From contig PLNW01000063.1 of NCBI GenBank assembly GCA_003142855.1, positions 1 through 64,000 of the forward strand: 64,000 bases of DNA, given 5' to 3'. Position numbers and translations under genes: made by a program. Origin of the DNA: Myxococcales bacterium (lineage in GTDB: Bacteria > Myxococcota_A > Polyangia > Fen-1088). The stretch's first letter is position 1; each line of letters opens with the position of its first letter. The notes under the pieces were generated by a model. The model did not search any database and was not told where the DNA came from. It was given only the letters and a program-made list of their open reading frames with translations. Shown here one piece after another: positions 56,934 through 64,000 of this stretch.

Positions 56934-58580
56934 TCAGGCCGCGACGGCGGCGGCCAGGGACTCGGCCAGGCGGGTGGCGGTTTGCTCTTGCTTGTGGAGC
57001 TTGGCTTCGAGGTCGTCGAGGAGGGACATCAGGTGGTCAACCTTGGCGACGATCCGTTTCTGCTCGGCCAGGGGCGGAACTGGGATGGGCGTTTCTAGCA
57101 AAACCGATTGGTTGATCTTGGGCATGGTGCCGCTCGTACCGCTGGCGTGTGCCTTGAAGTAGTCGCGGATCGGGCGGGCGTTCAACGCGATATGGAGGAA
57201 GTCCACATCCACGAAATCCGCGGCCCGGATCTTGATCATGAGGTCTGGGTAGATGAACTCGGCGTCCCGGCCGCGATACACGGCGGCGATGCCGACGTAG
57301 TCGAGCGTATTGCCTCGCTGGATGAGCACGTCGCCGTCACGCAGCCACAGATCGGAGTCCTTCGGGATCTCTTCGTCGATGTACTTGAAGTACTGTGGCG
57401 CGAAGCGACCCGATGTTGTTGCACTGAGCGTGAGTGCCTTGACGTCGGTCGGATACTCCACTGCCTTGGGCGAGTAGCCGTTCTTGGGACCGAAGGCCAG
57501 CAGGCCGGCCAATCGAGCCCAGAGCCAGTTCGACGGGAGCAGCGGAAGGGTGGAGGTGTCACCGACGCTGGCGGCATCCAACTTGGCAGTCAACTCGGCC
57601 GCGGGCCGTTCCTTTTCGGACTGAGCCGTCAGAAGGCCTTTTGTCGCCAACTCAGCGACAGCGCCGCGAAGATTTCTCACATCGTCGGGCGTTGAGACGA
57701 GCGTTTGGAAGCTGGAGGCCACCCTCCGCCACGCGAGGGACAGTTCGGCGCCCCGCTCTGCGGAGGCCAGCGCAGTCACGGCGCTGTAGGTGGATTGGGT
57801 GGCGAGGTCGCGCTTCTTGGTTTGCTTGGCCTCCAGGTCGTCACACAGGGCCATGAGATGATCGACCTTCGCCACGATGCGCTTCTGCTCGGCGAGTGGA
57901 GGTAGGGGAATCAGCATCGACTCCAGTTCGCCCTTCGTGATGTGTTGCAGTCCGACCCCGCCGTGAGCGCGGGCGATCATTTCGTCGAGGCGGGCGTTGA
58001 TGGCTACACGCAAGAACTTCGGGTTGTAGATCCCGCCGAACAGCTCGGCGCGAAAGATGTGCTGGTTCAGTATCCCGGGCGGCCCCTCCCAGATGAACGC
58101 CCCGAACGAAGTGCCGGGCGTGCCTGACCAACTGATCAGGAAGTCGCCAGGTTTCAGATGGAACTTAGGTGCGACCTCGAAGCTACAGTAGTTGAATGGC
58201 GCGGAGCTGTTGTTCAGGTTCTGGATCCTGACGATGGGAAGTCCGGTCGAACCCCAGTGCGACGGCTTGAACGCCCGCCCATTCACCAAGTTCATGGCGT
58301 CGCCAATCGCAATCCACTCCCACGTTACCGGGAGGGCAAAGGGGGCTTCTAACGACCTTCGGGGTAGGGTCCGGCGCTTGGAGCGACCGGGCGCGGCGAC
58401 CGCCTGTGCGGTTCGATCCTTCGTTGCATATTGGAGGAGTTCGCGGGCAGGGGGATCACCCGAGTCCTTCTCGCTGAGCGCGCCCCTGACCGCGAATTCG
58501 AGGAGCACCTGGCGGATTCGGGCCACTCCTCCTTCAGACGCCGAGAGTGAGTCAATGAGCACAGACGGCTCTACGGTCAT
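56934..58580 (-). CDS. hsdS: Type I restriction-modification specificity subunit
   Basis: A 548-residue HsdS with two target-recognition domains. Residues 1-235 hold TRD1 (LPVTWEWIAIGDAMNLVNGR), a conserved helix LAEQKRIVAKVDHLMALCDD (at about 236), TRD2 about 330-500 (LPSNWLWARLAGLLAFGPKN), and the second helix LAEQKRIVAKVDHLMSLLDD at the C-terminus. It sets which split DNA sequence is bound by the HsdM/HsdR complex. The start ATG (58580) overlaps the hsdM stop (ATGA). The two conserved helices are nearly identical in sequence and could allow TRD shuffling. TRDs cannot be matched to a recognition sequence by eye. Confidence 0.93.
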   Translation of the reverse strand: MTVEPSVLIDSLSASEGGVARIRQVLLEFAVRGALSEKDSGDPPARELLQYATKDRTAQAVAAPGRSKRRTLPRRSLEAPFALPVTWEWIAIGDAMNLVNGRAFKPSHWGSTGLPIVRIQNLNNSSAPFNYCSFEVAPKFHLKPGDFLISWSGTPGTSFGAFIWEGPPGILNQHIFRAELFGGIYNPKFLRVAINARLDEMIARAHGGVGLQHITKGELESMLIPLPPLAEQKRIVAKVDHLMALCDDLEAKQTKKRDLATQSTYSAVTALASAERGAELSLAWRRVASSFQTLVSTPDDVRNLRGAVAELATKGLLTAQSEKERPAAELTAKLDAASVGDTSTLPLLPSNWLWARLAGLLAFGPKNGYSPKAVEYPTDVKALTLSATTSGRFAPQYFKYIDEEIPKDSDLWLRDGDVLIQRGNTLDYVGIAAVYRGRDAEFIYPDLMIKIRAADFVDVDFLHIALNARPIRDYFKAHASGTSGTMPKINQSVLLETPIPVPPLAEQKRIVAKVDHLMSLLDDLEAKLHKQEQTATRLAESLAAAVAA

Positions 58581-60028
58581 CTCGCGCTTGCCCCCAGCGC
58601 CTTCGCCAGTTCCTCCCGCAATTTCTCCCGCACTTTGTCCACCTCGGCCGCCGCTTCCCGGTATTGCTTGAGCAGCTCATCCGGATCGCCCGGTCCATCG
58701 TCCACGGCCCGCGGGTTCTTGATGTCCAGGTTGTAGCTGCGGGCCTTGATGTCCTCGATGCTGACCTTCCAGGCTTGGTCGGTTTCTTTGCGCTTGCCCC
58801 ACCACTTCTTCTCGGGCGCGAACTCGTCGATGCGCATGGGCTTGGTCTTGCTGTAGCTCTTGTAGCCGGGTGGGTAGGGATGGTCGTAGTACCAAACGGT
58901 CTTGGTGGGCGTGCCTCGCTCGAAGAAAAGCAGGTTGGTCTTGATGCCGGTGTAGGGGCTGAACACGCCCTTGGGCAGGCGCACGATGGTGTGCAGGTTG
59001 CACTCTTCCAGCAGCTTTTCCTTGATGCGGGTCTTCACGCCCTCGCCAAAGAGCGTCCCGTCGGGCAAGACCAGGGCAGCCCGGCCGCCGGGCTTAAGCA
59101 AGGTCATCAGCAGCACCAGGAACAGATCGGCGGTTTCGCGGGTACGGAAGGTCTGCGGAAAACTGTTCTCCACCCCGTCTTCTTCCATGCCGCCAAAGGG
59201 TGGATTGGTGACGATCACGTCCACGCGATCCTTGGGGCCGTAGTCGCGTAGGGGACGGACCAGGGCGTTGTCGTGGCGGATGTTGGATGGCACCTCGATC
59301 TCGTGCAGGATCATGTTGGTCGTGCACAGCAGGTGCGGCATGGGCTTCTTCTCGATGCCCCGGATGCTCTCCTGCAGCCTCGCCTCTTGCGCGGCGCTTT
59401 TCACGTACTGCTTGCGCACGTGCTCGATGGCGCAGACCAGGAAGCCGCCGGTGCCGCACGCGGGGTCGAGAACAGTCTCGCCCAGCTTGGGGTCGACCAT
59501 GTCCACGATGAACTGGGTCACGGCCCGCGGGGTGTAGTATTCGCCCGCGTTCCCGGCGCCCTGCAGGTCGGCCAGGATCTGTTCGTAGATGTCGTTGAAT
59601 TGGTGGCGGTCAGTGGCGCGGTTGAAGTTGATCTCGTTCAGCTTGTTGATCACCTGGCGCATCAGGTGACCGCTTTTCATATAGTTGTAGGCGTCCTCGA
59701 ACACGTCGCGCACCACCGCGGCCAGCTTGGCCTGCTTGCCGGTGGCGGGCAGTTCCTTCAGCGCCTTGAACACGTCGTTGTTCACGAAGTCGAGCAGGGC
59801 ATCGCCGGTGATGCCCTCGGGGTTATTGGCCCAGGTCCGCCAGCGCAGGCGCTGCGGGATGGGGGACTTGTAGTCGTCGTCCAGCAGTTCCTTTTCGGCG
59901 TCGCGGTCGTCCAGCACCTTGAGGAACAACATCCAGCCGAGCTGGCTGACCCGCTGGGCGTCGCCATCGACCCCGGCATCCTTGCGCATGATGTCCTGGA
60001 TCGTCTTGATGGTCGTACTGAGGGACAT
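58577..60028 (-). CDS. hsdM: Type I restriction-modification methyltransferase subunit
   Basis: A 483-residue N6-adenine methyltransferase. It has the N-terminal HsdM helix bundle (TIKTIQDIMRKDAGVDGDAQ), GEYYTPRAVTQFIVDMVDPK, the SAM-binding DPACGTGGFLVCAIEHV, and the catalytic VDVIVTNPPFGGMEEDGVEN (N-P-P-F). Near the end there are FAPEKKWWGKRKETDQAWKV and YNLDIKNPRAVDD (HsdS-contact region). Together with HsdS it protects host DNA; with HsdR it forms the restriction complex. The stop overlaps hsdS by 4 nt and the start is 33 nt after hsdR. Confidence 0.95.
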   Translation of the reverse strand: MSLSTTIKTIQDIMRKDAGVDGDAQRVSQLGWMLFLKVLDDRDAEKELLDDDYKSPIPQRLRWRTWANNPEGITGDALLDFVNNDVFKALKELPATGKQAKLAAVVRDVFEDAYNYMKSGHLMRQVINKLNEINFNRATDRHQFNDIYEQILADLQGAGNAGEYYTPRAVTQFIVDMVDPKLGETVLDPACGTGGFLVCAIEHVRKQYVKSAAQEARLQESIRGIEKKPMPHLLCTTNMILHEIEVPSNIRHDNALVRPLRDYGPKDRVDVIVTNPPFGGMEEDGVENSFPQTFRTRETADLFLVLLMTLLKPGGRAALVLPDGTLFGEGVKTRIKEKLLEECNLHTIVRLPKGVFSPYTGIKTNLLFFERGTPTKTVWYYDHPYPPGYKSYSKTKPMRIDEFAPEKKWWGKRKETDQAWKVSIEDIKARSYNLDIKNPRAVDDGPGDPDELLKQYREAAAEVDKVREKLREELAKALGASAR

Positions 60029-60060
60029 GGGACAGATCTCCGGTCAGGCCAGGCCCGACG

Positions 60061-62439
60061 TCAAGAAGCCTTGTACAGCTCGTCCTCAAGATCGCGGACA
60101 GCCTGCTGGTACTTGTCCTTGCCGCCGAAGGTTTCCACGATCTCGACCGGGGTGCCCAGGCGGGACAGCGGGTTCAGCTTGAGAACGTTCATGGTCTCGA
60201 TGTCGTCCACGCCCTCGTCGGCGTACTTCTGCAGCAGCGCCTCCAGGGTATCGCGAGCAGCAGGACCGTACTTGGTGAAGTAGTTCCGCTTGCGCACGTT
60301 GTTCGCGCGCTCCTTGCGGGTCAGGGCTGGCTGGTCAAAGGCCACGTGGCACACGAGATCGAAGGCTGAAAAGTCCTTGCCCACTTCCTCGGCCAGTTCC
60401 TCGAAGAAAACGCCTTGCCCACGCAACTCGGCGACGACGGCCTGCTTGCGGTCAGCCTCGGTCCAGACCTTGAGGAACCGATCCAGGGACGCGAACTCCT
60501 TGCGCACGGCCTTCCGGACATAGTCGCGCAAGGATTCGCTGACCAGCTTGCCGTCCTTGCCGTAGTACTGGACCCGCTCGGCGAACACGGTCACGGGTAC
60601 GTCGTCCACGATGAACTTCTTGCGGTGGCCACCATCAGCAGAGGCAGCTTCGCCGGGACTGCCTTGCCCGTTTCCCCGGGATTCGTCATCAGCCAAGGCC
60701 GGCGTGGTGGCAGTGCTGCCTTCCTCATCCGGGATCTCTGGTGGAACCGGGGACTCGTCAGACTTGGGCCGGTAGATCTGGACCGGCTGGCCATCGAAGT
60801 CGGGATCGGCGAACAGCTCGGTCGCCCGCTTGAAGTCGATGATGGTGAAAAAGCGCTTGTTGTAGTCCTCGCGGATGCGCGTGCCACGTCCGATGATCTG
60901 CTTGAACTCGGTCATGGACTGGATGGTCTGGTCGAGAACGATCAGCTTGCAAGTCTGGGCGTCCACGCCGGTACTCATCAACTTCGACGTGGTCACGATG
61001 ACTGGGTGCCGCTCTTCGGGATTGATGAAGTTGTCCAGCTCGGCCTTGCCCTCGGGGCTGTCCCCGGTGATGCGCATGACGTACTTGCGGTTGGCGGAGG
61101 ACAGATCCTCGTTCTCGTTGACCAGGGCCTGGCGCATCCGCTCGGCGTGATCGATGTCTTCGCAGAAGATGATGGTCTTGTCGTAGCGGTCGGTGGCCTT
61201 GAGAAACTCGGTCACTTTGCGCGCCACAAGCTGGGTCCGTTGTTCCAACACCAGGGTCCGGTCGAAGTCGCGTTGGTTGTAGATGCGGTCGTCGATGACC
61301 TCGCCGTGCTTGTCGCGCTTGCCCTGTTCGGGCCGCCAGCCCTGCAGATCCTTGTCGAGATCGATGCGCACCACCTTGTAGGGGGCCAGGAAGCCGTCTT
61401 CGATGCCTTGCTTCAGCGAGTAGACGTAGACGGGATCGCCAAAGTAGTGCGTGGTGGAGATGTCCGTGGTTTCCTTGGGCGTGGCGGTCAAGCCGATCTG
61501 CGTGGCGGACGAAAAGTACGTCAGGATCTCACGCCAAGCCGAGTTGGCATCGGCGCTGCCGCGGTGACATTCATCGACGACGATCAGGTCGAAAAATCCA
61601 GGGGAGAACTGCTTGAAGATGTCCTTCGACTCTTCGCTGCCCGAGATGGCCTGGTAAAGCGCCAGGTAAATCTCGTAGGACTTTTCGGCCTGGCGGTTCT
61701 CGATCCGGTGCATGGCCCGACCGAACGGCTTGAAGTCGTTGTTTTTGGCCTGGAACAACAGGATGTCGCGGTCGGCGAGGAACAGGATGCGCTTCTTGAT
61801 GCCCGCCTTCCACAGGCGCCAGATGATCTGAAACGCGGTGTAGGTTTTCCCGGTCCCGGTGGCCATGACCAGCAGGACGCGGTCTTGACCCTTGGCGATG
61901 GCCTCAACCGCGGCGTTGATGGCGCGGGTCTGGTAGTAGCGCGGGTGCTTGCCGCCGCCGTCCGTGTAGTAGTCCTGGGTGACCGTGGGCAGGCTGGCAC
62001 CGCTGATGCCCTTCCAGGTGCAGTAGCGCTTCCACAGCTCGGCCGGGGAAGGGAACGCATCCATGGAAAGCTCATGCTCAGGACGTCGCTGCTGGCCCGA
62101 CCTGTCGTGTTCGAGGAAGCCGTCGCCATTTGAGCTGTAGACCGAGGGCACGCCCATCATCTCGGCATAGGTCAGGGCCTGTTGCATGCCATCGCCAACC
62201 CGGTGCGTGTTGTCCTTGGCCTCAACCACTGCGATGGGGATGTTCGGCTTGTAGTAGAGGACGTAGTCGGCGAACTTGCGCTCGCCCCGTCGGACCATGC
62301 GTCCACGGACGATGACCTGGCCGTCGGTCAGGTAGACCTGTTCACGCACCTGCGAATTGATGTCCCACCCAGCCGCAGCCAACGCCGGGGTGATGAACTT
62401 GGTACAGATGTCCCGTTCCGACAGGTCCTTCTTGTTCAC
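60061..62439 (-). CDS. hsdR: Type I restriction endonuclease subunit (EcoEI-like size)
   Basis: A 792-residue protein, the size of the shorter HsdR (EcoEI-like) group. N-terminal nuclease: KFADYVLYYKPNIPIAVVEA followed by KDN (the D...E-x-K site). Helicase motor: VLLVMATGTGKTYTAFQIIW (Walker A), FDLIVVDECHRGSADANSAW (DEAH-like box, D-E-C-H), LTATPKET (motif III), and C-terminal FKQIIGRGTRIREDYNKRFF (motif VI). The GTG start is used. The C-terminal part (about 620-790) is EcoEI_R_C-like. It drives ATP-dependent translocation and cutting away from the unmodified site. First gene of the hsdR-hsdM-hsdS operon; all motifs look intact. Confidence 0.93.
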   Translation of the reverse strand: MNKKDLSERDICTKFITPALAAAGWDINSQVREQVYLTDGQVIVRGRMVRRGERKFADYVLYYKPNIPIAVVEAKDNTHRVGDGMQQALTYAEMMGVPSVYSSNGDGFLEHDRSGQQRRPEHELSMDAFPSPAELWKRYCTWKGISGASLPTVTQDYYTDGGGKHPRYYQTRAINAAVEAIAKGQDRVLLVMATGTGKTYTAFQIIWRLWKAGIKKRILFLADRDILLFQAKNNDFKPFGRAMHRIENRQAEKSYEIYLALYQAISGSEESKDIFKQFSPGFFDLIVVDECHRGSADANSAWREILTYFSSATQIGLTATPKETTDISTTHYFGDPVYVYSLKQGIEDGFLAPYKVVRIDLDKDLQGWRPEQGKRDKHGEVIDDRIYNQRDFDRTLVLEQRTQLVARKVTEFLKATDRYDKTIIFCEDIDHAERMRQALVNENEDLSSANRKYVMRITGDSPEGKAELDNFINPEERHPVIVTTSKLMSTGVDAQTCKLIVLDQTIQSMTEFKQIIGRGTRIREDYNKRFFTIIDFKRATELFADPDFDGQPVQIYRPKSDESPVPPEIPDEEGSTATTPALADDESRGNGQGSPGEAASADGGHRKKFIVDDVPVTVFAERVQYYGKDGKLVSESLRDYVRKAVRKEFASLDRFLKVWTEADRKQAVVAELRGQGVFFEELAEEVGKDFSAFDLVCHVAFDQPALTRKERANNVRKRNYFTKYGPAARDTLEALLQKYADEGVDDIETMNVLKLNPLSRLGTPVEIVETFGGKDKYQQAVRDLEDELYKAS

Positions 62440-62499
62440 GATGTGCCCGCCAGCCAGACGCCATGGTACCGCAGATCGGGGGTCGCTGGCGGGGATCCG

Positions 62500-62931
62500 T
62501 CAAGCAGCCCGTAGACCGACTTCCAGGCGTACGCCCAAAGCCGCGGCCACTCGTTCGAGCATGTCGAGTGTGGGATTGTGATCGGGATCTTCCAGGCGGG
62601 CCACGGCAGGCTGGCTCAGTCCCGCTCGCCGAGCCAACTCGGCTTGCGTCAGCCCGGCACGCAAACGCGCCCACCGCAGCGCGAGTTTCACCGCGAGCTT
62701 GGCCGGAACGGGTACCTGCAGCGCCCGCGCGCGACCCTTGGTCCGAACCGTCCTGGGTTCGGGAGGCGCCTGACCTGACACCAGATGCGCTTCCAGCCAT
62801 CCCATCAAAGCTTCTGCTGCGCGTTTGCCAATGTCCTCCCCCGGATCGGCGAACGTCTGGCATCCCGGACACCCGGGGAAGTCGGCCAACGTCTGCCTGC
62901 CTTCCTTCGTGATGATCGCCGTGTAGTACAT
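62500..62931 (-). CDS. HicB-like antitoxin with C-terminal helix-turn-helix
   Basis: A 143-residue protein. The start at 62931 has GAGG upstream. The N-terminal HicB fold is YYTAIITKEGRQTLADFPGC with PGCQTFADPGEDIGKRAAEA (D-f-P-G-C-x-T-f-g-d-t...A-x-e-A). A linker leads to the HTH ALRWARLRAGLTQAELARRA, GLSQPAVARLEDPDHNPTLD, the XRE type. HicB antitoxins repress their own operon and block HicA toxins. No HicA gene is found next to it; the 150 bp upstream hold a fragment of another gene. A TGG-TATACC box lies 33 nt before the start codon. It is possibly an orphan regulator. Confidence 0.85.
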   Translation of the reverse strand: MYYTAIITKEGRQTLADFPGCPGCQTFADPGEDIGKRAAEALMGWLEAHLVSGQAPPEPRTVRTKGRARALQVPVPAKLAVKLALRWARLRAGLTQAELARRAGLSQPAVARLEDPDHNPTLDMLERVAAALGVRLEVGLRAA

Positions 62932-62982
62932 GGTTGTTACCTCAGCTCGGTCGATGTCACGATTGCCGGTATACCACAAATG

Positions 62983-63066
62983 TTATGGCGGCGGCAGAAT
63001 CCGGCGGATTGTGGTTCCGCACACCAGGCAAGGCGCGCCCGCGCGGCCGCGCACCTTGAGGAATTT
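62983..63066 (-). pseudogene. zinc-finger remnant of a formamidopyrimidine-DNA glycosylase-like (MutM/Nei) gene
   Basis: The minus strand reads ASGQKFLKVRGRAGAPCLVC, then GTTIRRILPPP before a stop. The match is to the C-terminal zinc finger of MutM/Nei enzymes (f-x-V-x-G-r-x-G-x-P-C-x-x-C-G-T-x-I-x-r-i), which normally continues to a second C-x-x-C; that half is absent. It is out of frame with the following mannosyltransferase gene's end. Only about 28 codons remain. Confidence 0.45.
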
Positions 63067-63079
63067 CTGACCGGAGGCG

Positions 63080-64000
63080 CTACGCCACCCAAAGTCCCAG
63101 CACGAACAGCATCTGTTGATGCGCGGCCAGCACGCAGGATATGGCAACGATGAGGTAGTACAGTGCTTCGCGCTCGCCCAGGGCCGCGGCGGCGACGTAC
63201 ACGGGAAAGGCCACTGATAGGTAGCGACCGGCCGATGTCCACTTGGCCAGAACACTCGCGGTCATGAGCAGCGCCCAGATGCCATGGGACAGCGGCAGCT
63301 TTTGGCGAAGCATTGCCCAAATCACGGCCGCAATGACAAAGCCAATGCTGCCAATTTGCACGAAGGTGAGCGAGGTGGCACTCCCGGCGGCGAGTGCGGC
63401 GGGCTTGATTGCGCCGAGTATTTGCGCAAAGGCCGCGGTGATAGGCGCCTCCATTGCCCAGCCCGAGACATACTGGGCGCGATAGAATTCAAGAGGATTC
63501 CCGTAGCGCGCCCACAGGAAACCGCAAAAAGCCAACAGCCCCAAAGTGCCCAGCAAGAGAAAGAGAATATCGGCGCGAATACGGCGCCAACGAAACTGGG
63601 ATTGCTCCAGGTACAGGATGACGAGCCCGACGAGAAGCAGGCAACCGGTCACGCGCGTGGCGCCGGCAAGTCCGGCCAGCACGCTGGCCCAGAGCCAGTG
63701 CCGCTTGTCGGCGGCATAGAAAGCGGCGAGAGCCAGCGCAAGGAAGAGCGACTCGCTGTACATGGCCATGAAGAATACCGAGAAGGGCGACACGCAAAGC
63801 AGGACGACCACCCGGCGGGCTGTGGCGTCACCGAGCCGGTCGCGTACCAGACGGTGCAAGATGATGGCGGCCGCCAGGAAAGCCAGATTGGCGACCAGCA
63901 GCCCGGCTATCCAAGTATTGCCCACCACCAGCTTGGTCAGCCGCACGCACAGCGGATACAGCGGGAAAAAGGCGGTATTTCGTTGCTGGCCTGCAATGAT
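63080..64000 (-). CDS. PIG-V-type mannosyltransferase-like membrane protein, partial
   Basis: The frame is open to the right edge, so the N-terminus is missing (the visible part is 306 residues). It begins in FFPLYPLCVRLTKLVVGNTW (F-P-L-Y-P), continues TARRVVVLLCVSPFSVFFMA, YSESLFLALALAAFYAADKR (S-E-s-L-F), ASVLAGLAGATRVTGCLLLV (A-g-l-t-R-x-x-G), then hydrophobic helices and WARYGNPLEFYRAQYV, ending LFVLGLWVA. The pattern of PIG-V (GPI mannosyltransferase II)-like GT-C proteins is clear. In bacteria these transfer sugars from lipid-linked donors to envelope components. Eight or more membrane helices are seen in this part. Confidence 0.8.
   Translation of the reverse strand: MIAGQQRNTAFFPLYPLCVRLTKLVVGNTWIAGLLVANLAFLAAAIILHRLVRDRLGDATARRVVVLLCVSPFSVFFMAMYSESLFLALALAAFYAADKRHWLWASVLAGLAGATRVTGCLLLVGLVILYLEQSQFRWRRIRADILFLLLGTLGLLAFCGFLWARYGNPLEFYRAQYVSGWAMEAPITAAFAQILGAIKPAALAAGSATSLTFVQIGSIGFVIAAVIWAMLRQKLPLSHGIWALLMTASVLAKWTSAGRYLSVAFPVYVAAAALGEREALYYLIVAISCVLAAHQQMLFVLGLWVA

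Noticed and set aside
62932-63079. A hicA toxin gene upstream of the HicB-like gene
   Set aside because: I looked for the short G-S-H-x-x-x-x dsRNA-binding pattern of HicA on the minus strand and found only the MutM-like zinc finger fragment.

Overview
The window is high-GC DNA that reads as a member of the Myxococcota (Polyangia-like), probably from a draft or metagenome assembly. The evidence is a secreted protein ending in a MYXO-CTERM-like tail (Cys motif, hydrophobic helix, Arg cluster; 48267-49547), a zinc-ribbon/TPR membrane protein, a cysteine-rich OmpA lipoprotein, a predicted sigma-54 promoter on a stress cluster, and many orphan envelope proteins. Both ends cut through genes: a Sel1-repeat protein at the left and a PIG-V-type mannosyltransferase at the right. 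No tRNA, rRNA or CRISPR array was seen.

Left accessory zone (1-5200): a RusA-like/PD-(D/E)XK-like nuclease pair with a small coupled ORF, a ParE-type toxin/antitoxin pair, a DUF222-HNH gene with an internal deletion, and remnants of a beta-propeller protein and of a penicillin-binding protein. Stress zone (4.7-9.2 kb, all minus strand, lower GC): WrbA, a VIT-type Fe/Mn transporter and small stress-type proteins, with a good sigma-54 site upstream and two N-terminal gene stubs still coupled to intact neighbours.

Core zone (10-49.5 kb): LivK-type binding protein, MalQ, sugar-nucleotide SDR plus ABC exporter operon, Pal/CpoB-type envelope pair, DedA, a complete RND tripartite efflux operon, a GHMP kinase-GalU fusion, a membrane TPR protein, a LacI-like sensor/histidine kinase/receiver hybrid, a putative metal-uptake locus (porin-like protein, ZnuA-like binding protein and ZnuB-like permease, no ATPase), an M23 peptidase with a degenerate transglycosylase part, a membrane-tethered trehalose-6-phosphate synthase with its phosphatase, and a secreted glycosidase-like protein.

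Right accessory island (49.6-63 kb): two MNT/HepT loci whose HepT toxin genes are both broken near codon 10, DUF433/PIN-like, ImmA/PIN and TIGR04255/antitoxin/PIN cassettes, segmental duplications that leave reciprocal gene fragments, and a complete Type I restriction-modification operon (hsdR-hsdM-hsdS).

The most unusual signals are sequence-level. Palindromic elements at three sites supply the TAG stop codons of adjacent genes. An 87-bp in-frame palindromic insertion sits in a HepT gene. Five accessory genes have an extended or consensus -10 box only 6-7 nt before ATG, predicting leaderless mRNAs. Recurrent truncated genes keep translational coupling to the next gene. All functional calls rest on motif recognition by eye; no database search was run.
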